From Acidaminococcus sp. (GTDB lineage Bacteria > Bacillota > Negativicutes > Acidaminococcales > Acidaminococcaceae): 64,000 nt of DNA. Of the stretch, positions 43,668 to 51,723 are shown one piece after another. The stretch spans positions 28,723 through 92,722 of the forward strand of contig DXYB01000003.1 in NCBI GenBank assembly GCA_019416065.1, written 5' to 3'. Position numbers and translations under genes: made by a program. The notes beneath the pieces are model-generated. The model was not told where the DNA came from, did no database searches, and saw only the letters and a program-made list of their open reading frames with translations. Within the stretch, counting starts at the first letter, position 1; every line of letters begins with the position of its first letter.

Positions 43668-44825
43668 TTATAACCTGCAAACCGCCTCTGCCAAGAGCAT
43701 AGTGCGTGCAAATAATGTTTCTACCAATGCATATTCCTGTTTGGTATGGGCACCATCCCCCTGGACCCCTACGGAATCAAGAATGGGAATACCTGCCTGA
43801 GCCATAAAGGAAGCGTCACTACAGCCGCCAGGATGTGCTGCGCCAAAAGGTTCCATGCCAAAATCCTCTGCGATGGTATTAAGCAGTGCCAACAGCTTGT
43901 TGTTGCCAGGCGTTCTTTCAAAAGTCGGCATGAAAGACGGAAATTTTACTTCTGTAGTGGTCCCTTTCACATGGGTTTCCGCACAGATGGCCCGGATTTT
44001 ATCCTGAAGCATTTGTTTGTCCGCATTATGGTCATAACGACAATCCACTTCAATGCGGCAAGTATCAGGAATGGCATTAGAAGCTGTGCCACCAGACACA
44101 ATATCCGTACTGACGATCAATCCTTCGTCCAAATTGGTCAAACTGCGCAAAGCAATAATCTTATGGGCCATTTCCTCAATGGCGTTAGCGGAACTGGCAT
44201 ACGCATTCCCCACATGGCCTGCTTTTCCATGCACCGTTACCCATACATCCATGCAGCCTTTACGCCCCACGGTCATAGTATGATCCATGCGTCCAGTTTC
44301 AAAATTAAAGGCACACAGGCACCCTTCCGCCTCTTTGGCCAGCTGCTGGTCTGCATTGCTCCCCAGGTGGGTCGTTTCTTCGTCCCCCACAAAAACCAGT
44401 TTTATCGGATGTTTATCATAGCCCAACTGCTCTAGTACTTTTACTAGATACACGGCCATCACAATACCGCCCTTCATATCCCCTACTCCGGGGCCAAAGG
44501 CTTTTCCGTCCCGAATGGCAAACGGGTTGTCAGGATAACTGCCGCTGGGAAAAACCGTATCTAAATGCCCAGAAAATAAAATGGGGTTTCCAGCCCGTTC
44601 TTTTCCCCAGTAGGCCCGAAGAACAGGGATCTCACAGCCAGTAGGAAGCAACTCCCCTTCCATGCCGAGCGTTTCCATTGTATGCAGCACGCTTTCCATG
44701 AGTGCATGAATCCGTTTACCCTCTTTACTTCCTGCTTGAAAATTAACCAGTTCTTCGTAAAAATTCAGCATGTCCTGCCGATAGCCATCCACAATCTTCT
44801 GGATTTGTTTTTCCCTTGGCTCCAT
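43668..44825 (-). CDS. M20-family metallopeptidase (carboxypeptidase G2-like)
   Basis: Cytoplasmic di-zinc hydrolase of 385 residues. Metal ligands are visible as HLD (His87, Asp89), Asp116 in GVGDMKGG, the catalytic/ligand pair Glu149-Glu150 in GDEET, and a late His in GAHTKQEY. The lid domain lies between about 185 and 300. Similarity in layout is to glutamate carboxypeptidases (CPG2), which release C-terminal glutamate. It is the first gene of a two-gene unit with the YfcC carrier; a palindrome overlaps its promoter. Confidence 0.9.
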   Translation of the reverse strand: MEPREKQIQKIVDGYRQDMLNFYEELVNFQAGSKEGKRIHALMESVLHTMETLGMEGELLPTGCEIPVLRAYWGKERAGNPILFSGHLDTVFPSGSYPDNPFAIRDGKAFGPGVGDMKGGIVMAVYLVKVLEQLGYDKHPIKLVFVGDEETTHLGSNADQQLAKEAEGCLCAFNFETGRMDHTMTVGRKGCMDVWVTVHGKAGHVGNAYASSANAIEEMAHKIIALRSLTNLDEGLIVSTDIVSGGTASNAIPDTCRIEVDCRYDHNADKQMLQDKIRAICAETHVKGTTTEVKFPSFMPTFERTPGNNKLLALLNTIAEDFGMEPFGAAHPGGCSDASFMAQAGIPILDSVGVQGDGAHTKQEYALVETLFARTMLLAEAVCRL

Positions 44826-44861
44826 GTATTTCGCCCCTATCTTGCTATTTTTCGTGCATGA

Positions 44862-44895
44862 CTAGTATTTTACTAGATTTTTGCTACACTCGCAA
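44862..44895 (-). promoter_or_regulatory. Promoter of the M20/YfcC operon with overlapping palindrome
   Basis: TTGCGA (44890-44895), 17-bp spacer, TAAAAT (44867-44872) on the minus strand. The inverted repeat CTAGT-atttt-ACTAG (44862-44876) covers the -10 and could be a repressor site. Confidence 0.65.
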
Positions 44896-44992
44896 GGATA
44901 AATGACAAATTTGATGGGAAATAAATCGTTTTTGGGATAAAGTGCAATATGGAGATGCTACAAGATTTCTCTACCTTTCTACACAGCTTTCG

Positions 44993-45670
44993 TTACACAT
45001 CTACCCCGCTGGCAAGAGCCAGACCGTACACGTATCGGATTCCAGATTTTTTAAGCACCCGGGCAGCCTCTGCAAGGGTAGCACCGGTCGTAAAGATATC
45101 GTCTGCCAAAAAGACAATATCCGGGAGGTTCTCGTTGCGGGATAAGGCAAAACAATTTTTCACATTGTCTTTGCGCTGGACTTTATCCAGGTTAAACTGA
45201 GGCAGGGTACTCCGCGTCCGCACCAGTAGTGGATCCCATGTCAGTCCGATGGCTTTCCCCCAGGGGCGGAAAATTTCTTCCGGGATATCATAACCCCGCG
45301 CCTTTTTCCGTTCTGCATCTGTAGGGATGGTGACCAGGGATAGTTCTACGCCTTCTGGGATATCCCATTGAAATAGTTTTGCTTCCCGGATGCCGTCAGC
45401 CCAAGTTTTAGCTAAGCGTGGCAAAAGATCTTCCCGCTTTTGGAATTTCGCCAATTGTAAAGCTTTTTGGATACCACCTTCGTAATTATAGAGAAAATAT
45501 ACCCCATCCAAAAACGGAACTTCCAGGCTTTCTGGATGCATGGAACGGGGATTCCATACCTCTTGCCGACAAATTTCACAAAGAACACCGCCATCCTGTA
45601 CCTCTTCCCCACACCCTGAGCAATAGTAGGGATAAAATAAGGCGGACAAAAGCTGAAAGAGTTGATGCAT
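44993..45670 (-). CDS. ComF-family phosphoribosyltransferase-like protein
   Basis: The 225-residue protein has a Cys4 zinc ribbon near the N terminus (CSGC and CEIC) and a C-terminal PRTase domain with the PRPP loop FLADDIFTTGATL. ComF is needed for DNA uptake during natural transformation in several bacteria. No other competence gene is in the window. It lies downstream of hgdH but is separated by a terminator-like hairpin. Confidence 0.9.
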   Translation of the reverse strand: MHQLFQLLSALFYPYYCSGCGEEVQDGGVLCEICRQEVWNPRSMHPESLEVPFLDGVYFLYNYEGGIQKALQLAKFQKREDLLPRLAKTWADGIREAKLFQWDIPEGVELSLVTIPTDAERKKARGYDIPEEIFRPWGKAIGLTWDPLLVRTRSTLPQFNLDKVQRKDNVKNCFALSRNENLPDIVFLADDIFTTGATLAEAARVLKKSGIRYVYGLALASGVDV

Positions 45671-45688
45671 AACCTCTCCAAAAGAAAA

Positions 45689-45712
45689 GGACCCGACCGA
45701 CAGGCCGAGCCC
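45689..45712 (-). terminator. Terminator of hgdH
   Basis: A 10-bp GC-rich stem with G-U pairs (GGACCCGACC with GGCCGAGCCC on the plus strand), 4-base loop, followed by TTTTCTTTT on the minus strand. Confidence 0.7.
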
Positions 45713-45748
45713 TCTTTAAGATTCCTATTTATACACTAAGATCACTAC

Positions 45749-46744
45749 TTATTTAATTGCGTTAGCGCAGTCCCCAGTATCCACATAGTCTTTGATATTC
45801 TGGTAAGAAATTTCCACCATGTTCTTAACAGCTTCATCGGTGTAGGATCCCAGATGAGGAGTAACAATCGTTTTCGGATACATGGAAACCAGTTTAGCAT
45901 TGGTAGCATTGGTAATTTCTTTACCTTCCAGATTGTGGTTGAAGATTTCGCCTTCGCCTACCAGCACGTCGCAACCATAGCCGCCCAGTTTGCCACTTTC
46001 CAGGGCTTCAATCACCGCAGCGGTATCTACCAACTGACCACGGGCACAGTTCACCAAAATGGCGCCGTCTTTCATCTTGGCCAGGGTTTCTTTATTAATT
46101 ACAGGAGGTGCTCCCTTGATGGCAGGAGCGTGGATACTGATCACGTCAGCCCGTTTCAGCAGGTCATCCATCTCTACCTGGGTGCAATATTCATCAATGC
46201 CTTTGATTTGGAATACGTCTTCTCCGATAACGGTAGCGCCCAATCCGTGGAATAATTGTGCGCAAACGCGCCCAATACGGCCAAGACCAATAATCCCTAC
46301 TGTACAGTTACGGATTTCCTTGGAGAACATTTGGGCATCCACTACAAAGTTTTTCTTGGCAGATTCGCTGGTCGCATAGGCAGTATGACGCAACAGCATC
46401 ATGGCTTGTGTTACAGCCAGTTCAGCAATCGCATTAGGGGAATACCGGGGAACAAAGGCCATCTTAAAGCCCAATTCTTTTGCATAGGCAATGTCAATAT
46501 GGTCTGTACCGGCAGTACGGGTCATCAGGTATTTAATCCCGTATTCTTTGAAACGGTCCAGGTTTTCCTTGTTGGCAAAGCAGTTGCCACGCAGGATAAC
46601 TGCATCGCAGCCTTTAGCCATTTCACAGGTTTCTTTGGAATTCAGATAATCAGGAACCAGTTTCAGATCATAGCCAAATTCTTTATTGCAGGCTTCAAAA
46701 ATCGGTTCTTCAACGTCTCTAACACCGTAACACAAAACCTTCAT
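45749..46744 (-). CDS. hgdH: (R)-2-hydroxyglutarate dehydrogenase HgdH
   Basis: Reduces 2-oxoglutarate to (R)-2-hydroxyglutarate with NADH, the second step of the hydroxyglutarate pathway of glutamate fermentation. The 331-residue D-2-hydroxyacid dehydrogenase has GLGRIGRV as NAD motif, catalytic Arg in NCARGQLVD, and the HLGSYTDEAVKNMVE segment with the catalytic His. Start to end it closely follows the Acidaminococcus fermentans enzyme as I remember it (MKVLCYGVRDVE, PNAIAELAVTQAMMLLRH), which favours HgdH over D-lactate dehydrogenase. AGGAGG precedes the ATG. It is monocistronic with its own promoter. Confidence 0.9.
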   Translation of the reverse strand: MKVLCYGVRDVEEPIFEACNKEFGYDLKLVPDYLNSKETCEMAKGCDAVILRGNCFANKENLDRFKEYGIKYLMTRTAGTDHIDIAYAKELGFKMAFVPRYSPNAIAELAVTQAMMLLRHTAYATSESAKKNFVVDAQMFSKEIRNCTVGIIGLGRIGRVCAQLFHGLGATVIGEDVFQIKGIDEYCTQVEMDDLLKRADVISIHAPAIKGAPPVINKETLAKMKDGAILVNCARGQLVDTAAVIEALESGKLGGYGCDVLVGEGEIFNHNLEGKEITNATNAKLVSMYPKTIVTPHLGSYTDEAVKNMVEISYQNIKDYVDTGDCANAIK

Positions 46745-46811
46745 ACCAAAACCCTCCTAAAATTTACACACATTTGGCAATACCCCTTACCTGTACTGCC
46801 TTATAAGTTTT

Positions 46812-46840
46812 ATTTTAGCATAAGATTCGGGTTTTCTCAA
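46812..46840 (-). promoter_or_regulatory. Promoter of hgdH
   Basis: TTGAGA, 17-bp spacer, TAAAAT with an extended TGC upstream, on the minus strand. Confidence 0.75.
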
Positions 46841-46853
46841 CGTTTCTTGTTTT

Positions 46854-46863
46854 TTGTATACAA
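46854..46863. promoter_or_regulatory. Palindrome TTGTATACAA upstream of hgdH
   Basis: A perfect 10-bp palindrome 14 bases upstream of the hgdH -35 and just after the stop of the VanX-like gene. The same sequence recurs at 50271-50280. TTGTATACAA resembles operators of GntR/FCD regulators. Confidence 0.5.
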
Positions 46864-46865
46864 TT

Positions 46866-47906
46866 TCATGACTCTTTCGTATTTAGGATTTGATAAGTCG
46901 CGCCCGCGTCCCAATCAAAGTGCCACCATTCCATATCGCTGCCGGTAAATCCTTCTTGTGTCATCATCTGCCGGAGCAAATCACGAAGATAGCGCTGTTT
47001 CTGCGTACCACCAGCAAACTGGGCATACTGGGCCGGAGACGGCTCATCAAAATCAGAAATCATGGAGACTTCTTCCCCATTTGCCACATCCACCAAACTC
47101 ACATCCACGGAGCGCCCGGTATTATGGGCATAGCCTTCTTCCCCTTTGGGCAGCATATCCTGATGTTTTTCTCCTAGGGCGAGTGTTGCCAGCTTAAAAT
47201 CGCTCCAGCTGCGGTATCCTTCCCAGATTACAAGGCCATATCCATAAGGTTTTAAATCCTGCTGCACCCGCGCTAATGCCTGGGCAGCGCTTTTATCCAG
47301 ATAGGCATGAGTGCTCTGTACCAGCGGGACACCAAAAATATTATTATCCGTTGTATAGCGAAGATCAAGCATAATCCCAGGGACTACACTAGAGATTTCT
47401 ACCAGCTGCGCTGTTTTTTGGTAAGCAGGTGCTGGGGGTATTGCTGCTTCTGCTTCTTTTCTCAGCTCTTCCATGGATTTTGACGGCGTTATCCGCATCG
47501 GTTTGCCATTTTCCCCAGCAAAACGACGGGTATAGCTTTTTTGTCCCATATTCAGGCTGATACCCTGCCCGTTTTTATCCCGGTCAAACCGAATGGTGCT
47601 GCTAGCATCCGTATTGGGACCTATTTCACGGAGCTCATAGTTGTCGTAATAATTTTTCACCAGGGTAAAGACATTGCTTTTAGTAAAGTCTTTATCTTTT
47701 GGTTGATACCGGTACAAAATTTCTAATTGCCCCGCATTTTCCCGCACGGCTAAAGACTCCCCGTTACCCTGATAAAAGCCTACCAGAGCTGCTTCATCTT
47801 TGGAAGGTTCTTCGGGCATCCAAGGCGCTGCAAAGGCCCAAAGCGCCCCAGCAAAGCACAGCACGCCACAAAAAAGGGAGCTTATGGTTTTTCTAATTAT
47901 TTTCAT
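46866..47906 (-). CDS. Exported D-Ala-D-Ala dipeptidase (VanX/DdpX family)
   Basis: Zinc peptidase family M15D. The 346 residues begin with a signal peptide ending near WAFA, then a unique domain of about 140 residues (30-165), then the catalytic domain from about 168. Zn ligands and catalytic residues are present: His261 and Asp268 in HNTGRSVD, Glu326 and His329 in EWWH, and Arg232 in EGYRSW. VanX is cytoplasmic and has no such N-terminal domain; this protein is predicted to be periplasmic. The ATG at 47906 overlaps the kinase gene by 14 bases with GGAGG upstream. Ddl here looks D-Ala type and no vanH/vanA is present, so wall recycling or remodelling is likelier than glycopeptide resistance. 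Confidence 0.88.
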   Translation of the reverse strand: MKIIRKTISSLFCGVLCFAGALWAFAAPWMPEEPSKDEAALVGFYQGNGESLAVRENAGQLEILYRYQPKDKDFTKSNVFTLVKNYYDNYELREIGPNTDASSTIRFDRDKNGQGISLNMGQKSYTRRFAGENGKPMRITPSKSMEELRKEAEAAIPPAPAYQKTAQLVEISSVVPGIMLDLRYTTDNNIFGVPLVQSTHAYLDKSAAQALARVQQDLKPYGYGLVIWEGYRSWSDFKLATLALGEKHQDMLPKGEEGYAHNTGRSVDVSLVDVANGEEVSMISDFDEPSPAQYAQFAGGTQKQRYLRDLLRQMMTQEGFTGSDMEWWHFDWDAGATYQILNTKES

Positions 47907-49536
47907 AGATTTCTTCCTCCACAGTTTCCTCTGTAGAAATAGGGGGCATGGATTCAACCACTTCCACGTCCGGCCTGTCTTTCTTTTGCCGCTTATGAGG
48001 TGCATAGGAAGAAAAAGTAATCGTAAACTGGGTGCCCTTACCCACCTTACTCTGCACCTGTGCTTTTGCTTTGTGCATGCGAATAATTTCCTTGCCAATG
48101 GCAAGTCCTAGCCCGGTTCCCGCAATATGCCGGGAGTGGGATTTATCAGCTTTGTAAAACCGTTCCCAGATATAGGGAATATCTTCTTCCGGTATACCAA
48201 AGCCCTGGTCAGCTACCACTAGCACAGTCTCATGCTGGGGATTGGTCGTCACCTGAAAAGTAATAGCGGAACTATCCGGGGAATATTTCATGGCATTATC
48301 CCCCAGAATCATCACCAATTGGAATAGTCGGTCTCCATTACCATAGACCAACAGGCTGTTGTCCAAATCCTGCTCTAACCGAATATCTCTTTTTTTCGCT
48401 CGCACTTCTAACATTTGTACTACGTTTTCTACGATGCGCCCTAGGGGAATGGGCTCCATCTCTTCCCCTTCGCCCCGTTGCAGGCGGCTAATATCCAAAA
48501 GGTCTTTAATTAGCCGTTCTAGACGCAAGGTTTCGTCGTTGATGAGCTTCCTATATTTCTTTATGTCTTCCGGGGCTGTGATGGTCCCATCACTTAAAGC
48601 TTCATTGTAGCCTTGGATGATGGTTATGGGCGTACGCAATTCATGGGAAACGTTAGCCACAAAATCCCGGCGCATCTTTTCCATTTTCCAGGATTTTTTC
48701 ACGAACTGTTCCAAATCCCGGCTAAGCGAGTTTAAGGAACGCCCCAGATCTGCAATTTCGTCTTCTCCATCCACAACAACCTTGAGGGAATAATCTCCCA
48801 GGGCAATGGCCTTGGCACTATTTTTCATGGAGATCAGCGGTTTTACCATGCGCCGTGTCAAGCCGCTTACGATGGCCATACTGATGAGCAGGGCCACCAC
48901 CCCCACACCAATGGTGTAGAGATAAATATCTTTCAGCACCTTATTCAGTCCGGCTAAAGGAGAAGCCAATAATATGGCTCCATTTTGACTACCATGAACA
49001 TCCTGCAGAGGAATTCCCACCAGAATCATCTGTTCTTTGTAATAAGGGTGGAAAATTCGAGTACTCACCCGGTCTCCTTTATAGACTCGGGTAATCATAT
49101 CCTTGACCTGGTCACTTAACGGGCCCCCATCCCGAAGTTGCCGATCTATATCTGCTACCCCTTTTAGCCATTTATCCCGCCGCTGCTGTTCCCGCTCAGA
49201 AGCCGCTTCTCCATGAGAATGGCCTTCACTGAAATCCACACCAGTTTCAGAAGCACCAACCAATTCATACTTTTCATTAAAGAGCCAAATCCTGGCCCCA
49301 ATAAGTTGATCCATGGAGGTCAGATACTGCCGCAGCAAGACATTATCCATGCGCATGGCGTTAAAATACCGGACCATCATGGCCACCTGGCCACCTTTAT
49401 CGTTTAATTCCAATTCCTTGGTGCGGAAAAAGTAGTCCGTAATGAGATAACTTAGCCCCACGGAAATACCAACGATAATAGCCACAATCAGGCCCATGTA
49501 ACTATACATGAGCCTGGTGCTTAATGATTTTTTCAC
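47893..49536 (-). CDS. Sensor histidine kinase
   Basis: The 547-residue membrane kinase has TM1 at about 10-32, an extracytoplasmic sensor domain of about 165 residues with a charged, Glu/His/Arg-rich middle (SEGHSHGEAASERE), TM2 at about 203-224, HAMP, the phospho-acceptor His298 in FVANVSHELRTP, and ATPase boxes GDNAMKYS, DQGFGIP and GTGLGLAI. A 38-residue acidic tail follows the ATPase domain. Start GTG overlaps the regulator stop (GTGA). Phosphorelay partner is the adjacent OmpR-type regulator. Confidence 0.95.
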   Translation of the reverse strand: MKKSLSTRLMYSYMGLIVAIIVGISVGLSYLITDYFFRTKELELNDKGGQVAMMVRYFNAMRMDNVLLRQYLTSMDQLIGARIWLFNEKYELVGASETGVDFSEGHSHGEAASEREQQRRDKWLKGVADIDRQLRDGGPLSDQVKDMITRVYKGDRVSTRIFHPYYKEQMILVGIPLQDVHGSQNGAILLASPLAGLNKVLKDIYLYTIGVGVVALLISMAIVSGLTRRMVKPLISMKNSAKAIALGDYSLKVVVDGEDEIADLGRSLNSLSRDLEQFVKKSWKMEKMRRDFVANVSHELRTPITIIQGYNEALSDGTITAPEDIKKYRKLINDETLRLERLIKDLLDISRLQRGEGEEMEPIPLGRIVENVVQMLEVRAKKRDIRLEQDLDNSLLVYGNGDRLFQLVMILGDNAMKYSPDSSAITFQVTTNPQHETVLVVADQGFGIPEEDIPYIWERFYKADKSHSRHIAGTGLGLAIGKEIIRMHKAKAQVQSKVGKGTQFTITFSSYAPHKRQKKDRPDVEVVESMPPISTEETVEEEIYENN

Positions 49537-50231
49537 TTTTTGACCTCAAATTTATAGCCTACGCCCCAAACAGTCATAATATCCCATTTGGAGTCAGGAG
49601 GAATAGCCAGTTTATGGCGTACCCGCTTGATATGGGTATCCACGGTACGGGTATCTCCGTAATAGGTGTAACCCCAGATTTTTTCCAGCAGCTGGTTTCG
49701 GCTGAACACAATGCCGGGATTGGATGCCAAGCACCACAACAGTTCCATTTCTTTAGCAGTAAAGGTAATTTCCTGCCCAAAGGCCACCACCCGAAATTCA
49801 CTGAGGTTAATCATGAGATCCGGGTATTCCAGTACTTGTTTGTTCTGGCTGTTTAGGGACGCATTCGTCCGGCGCAGCACAGCTTTAACACGTGCTACCA
49901 CTTCCCGGGTATTGAAGGGCTTAGAAATATAATCGTCCGCCCCAATTTCAAGGCCCAAAATCCGGTCATCGTCGGAATCTTTTGCGGTAAGCATAATAAT
50001 GGGTATGTCGGAAATTTTCCGTACCTGCTTGCATACTTCCAGCCCATCCAGAACAGGCATCATAATATCCAAAAGGATGATGTCTGGTTTTCCGGCCTGT
50101 ACCTGTACCAGGGCTTCTGCCCCATCAGCTGCTTCCACCACCTTAAAGCCTTCTTTTTTAAAGTAAATGCGAAGGATTTCTCGAATCTGTGGTTCGTCAT
50201 CTGCAATAAGCACCGTCTGCTGTTTATCCAT
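49533..50231 (-). CDS. OmpR/PhoB-family response regulator
   Basis: The 232 residues comprise a receiver domain with acidic pocket ADDEP and phospho-acceptor Asp55 in LLDIMMP, and a winged-helix output domain with the recognition helix region TRTVDTHIKRVRHKL. It is the first gene of the regulator-kinase-dipeptidase operon. A 12-bp palindrome lies in its 5' untranslated region. GGGAGGG precedes the ATG. Confidence 0.96.
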   Translation of the reverse strand: MDKQQTVLIADDEPQIREILRIYFKKEGFKVVEAADGAEALVQVQAGKPDIILLDIMMPVLDGLEVCKQVRKISDIPIIMLTAKDSDDDRILGLEIGADDYISKPFNTREVVARVKAVLRRTNASLNSQNKQVLEYPDLMINLSEFRVVAFGQEITFTAKEMELLWCLASNPGIVFSRNQLLEKIWGYTYYGDTRTVDTHIKRVRHKLAIPPDSKWDIMTVWGVGYKFEVKK

Positions 50232-50269
50232 AGTATTCCCTCCCCCTCATGGCCATAAGGCCTGGGTTC

Positions 50270-50281
50270 TTTGTATACAAA
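50270..50281. promoter_or_regulatory. Palindrome TTTGTATACAAA in the leader of the two-component operon
   Basis: A perfect 12-bp palindrome between the -10 and the ribosome-binding site of the response-regulator gene; shares TTGTATACAA with the site upstream of hgdH. Confidence 0.5.
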
Positions 50282-50301
50282 ATGACTTTCAAATTTTTAT
50301 T

Positions 50302-50310
50302 ATTATACCA
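50302..50310 (-). promoter_or_regulatory. Extended -10 promoter of the two-component/dipeptidase operon
   Basis: TGGTATAAT on the minus strand, with TTTATG 17 bases further upstream as a weak -35. Confidence 0.6.
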
Positions 50311-50382
50311 TACCTATACAAATCCATAAAGCTAACACGCGGAATCCACAAAAAATTCAAAAGCTTACAGCCTTATGAAAAA

Positions 50383-50404
50383 GGACGTGCTCTCTTGGCA
50401 CGCC
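50383..50404 (-). terminator. Terminator of the DtxR/MntR-type gene
   Basis: GGCGTGCC/GGACGTGC pairing with a 6-base loop, followed by TTTTT on the minus strand. Confidence 0.8.
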
Positions 50405-50421
50405 CATATTTCTTGCTTGAC

Positions 50422-50802
50422 TTACGACCGCTTGGAACGCAGCCGCATATATTGTTTTTTTAGTGCTTCAAACGTTTCCTCGCAGATATCATGCTCAATC
50501 TTGCAGGCATCTTGTTCCGCATGTTTTGGCGAAACCCCCAGATAGATCAAAATATGTGTCAGAACCTGGTGCCGCTCATAAATCCGTTCCGCAATATCTC
50601 GTCCCGCTTCTGTGAGATTGATGAACCCGGAATCATCCATGGTCACCAGTCCTTCTTGTCGAAAGTTTTTCATTGCCACACTGATGGTCGGTTTCGAAAA
50701 CCCCATTTCATTGGCTACATCAATGGAACGGACCAGTCCGAGCCGATTTTTCAGTACCAAAATGGTTTCCAAATACATTTCCGCAGATTCATGAAGTTTC
50801 AT
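50422..50802 (-). CDS. DtxR/MntR-family metal-dependent regulator
   Basis: The 126-residue protein has an N-terminal winged helix (SAEMYLETILVL, then SKPTISVAMKNFRQEG as recognition region) and a dimerisation/metal domain with ERHQVLTHILIYLGV and DACKIEHDICEETF. It lacks the SH3-like third domain, as in MntR. Glu/His/Cys residues there are the expected Mn/Fe ligands. Start at ATG 50802 with AGG upstream. It has its own promoter and terminator; the metal-uptake genes it controls are not adjacent. Confidence 0.9.
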   Translation of the reverse strand: MKLHESAEMYLETILVLKNRLGLVRSIDVANEMGFSKPTISVAMKNFRQEGLVTMDDSGFINLTEAGRDIAERIYERHQVLTHILIYLGVSPKHAEQDACKIEHDICEETFEALKKQYMRLRSKRS

Positions 50803-50880
50803 TGTTTTCACCCTGTCTTACAATGTAATCTATGTTTTCTCCCCTAGCTATGTATCGTATTCCTTTCGGACATTATTTTT

Positions 50881-50909
50881 ATTATACAACTTCAGTGTAA
50901 TTTGTGCAA
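50881..50909 (-). promoter_or_regulatory. Promoter of the DtxR/MntR-type gene
   Basis: TTGCAC, 17-bp spacer, TATAAT on the minus strand. Confidence 0.82.
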
Positions 50910-50947
50910 ATACAGTTTCCAATTCCTAACCAAAACCCTTCTCATAC

Positions 50948-50987
50948 AAAAAACGTTTGCCTTTATTTTCACCTATAAAGACAAACG
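50948..50987 (-). terminator. Terminator of the NlpC/P60 gene
   Basis: CGTTTG-CTTTAT with its complement (13 bp, one mismatch), 8-base loop, followed by TTTTTT on the minus strand, 12 bases after the stop. Confidence 0.85.
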
Positions 50988-50999
50988 CTTTTACTTTCC

Positions 51000-51719
51000 T
51001 TAAAGAACTCTGGCTGCTCCCAGATACCTGGCGCCAAAATATCCTGTAAACACATTGGACACGGTCACGCCCGTGCTGCTCCCTGCTTGGAGCATCTGGC
51101 CATTACCGATGTATATGCCCACATGGCTAGGCCCTGGTTCATAGGTCTCAAAAAAGACCAGGTCGCCGGGCTGTAAATTTCCGCTAGATACTTTGGGATA
51201 GCTGTAGTATTGCACATCCGCGGTCCGGGGAATTTCAATTCCCATTTGCCGGAACACGTATTGGGTATACCCGGAGCAATCAAAGCCCCAAGGTGTTGAA
51301 CCGCCAAATACGTAGGGAACCCCCACGTAATCATAGGCGATACTGATCAGCCGCCGTGCCGTGGCACTGCCATTGCCATAGGTACTGCCATAATTCCAGT
51401 TGTTGCCCCGCACATTCTTGTGCGTGGGCATCTTTTTGCCCATTAGTTTCTTGTAGGTGAAGTCCCCCATCACGCCATCGGGGGTTACTCCCAGAGCTTT
51501 CTGGTATTTTTTTACGGCAGCCACCGTACGGGCTCCATACACGCCGTCAGGAATTCCAATGTCATAGCCTTCCATCATCAGTTGTTCTTGGATTGCAGCC
51601 ACTTCCGGTCCGGACTGGCCTTGTTTGTAGCTAGCTAGCCCATGCTGCAACGGCAGCAAGACAGTCAGCGCCGCACTCAGCACAGCACCCACGAGTATCC
51701 TTCTACTAATAATAAACAC
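51000..51719 (-). CDS. Secreted NlpC/P60 peptidoglycan endopeptidase with a PG-binding domain
   Basis: The 239-residue hydrolase has a signal sequence (about 1-30), a peptidoglycan-binding type 1 domain (34-95, with GPEVAAIQEQL and YGARTVAAVKKYQ), a Ser/Gly/Asn linker, and an NlpC/P60 domain with catalytic Cys148 (GFDCSGYTQ) and His199 (SHVGIYIG). Such enzymes cut D-Glu-mDAP bonds. The gene lies behind a c-di-AMP riboswitch, a common pairing in Firmicutes, and ends in an intrinsic terminator. Confidence 0.94.
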   Translation of the reverse strand: MFIISRRILVGAVLSAALTVLLPLQHGLASYKQGQSGPEVAAIQEQLMMEGYDIGIPDGVYGARTVAAVKKYQKALGVTPDGVMGDFTYKKLMGKKMPTHKNVRGNNWNYGSTYGNGSATARRLISIAYDYVGVPYVFGGSTPWGFDCSGYTQYVFRQMGIEIPRTADVQYYSYPKVSSGNLQPGDLVFFETYEPGPSHVGIYIGNGQMLQAGSSTGVTVSNVFTGYFGARYLGAARVL

Positions 51720-51723
51720 ATCC

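Noticed and set aside
43746..44435. A 229-codon plus-strand frame opposite the M20 peptidase
   Set aside because: Antisense shadow; the minus-strand frame has complete metal-ligand motifs and a ribosome-binding site.
45749..46744. D-lactate dehydrogenase
   Set aside because: Same enzyme family, but the sequence follows the Acidaminococcus 2-hydroxyglutarate dehydrogenase from the first residues onward, and hgdC is in the window.
46256..46948. A 230-codon plus-strand frame opposite hgdH
   Set aside because: Antisense to hgdH and crossing its promoter and the end of the VanX-like gene; no start signal.
46866..50231. Vancomycin-resistance (van) cluster
   Set aside because: Only an M15D dipeptidase and a generic OmpR/kinase pair are present. 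No vanH or vanA, the dipeptidase has a signal peptide, and the local Ddl keeps the D-Ala-type Lys-Tyr pair.
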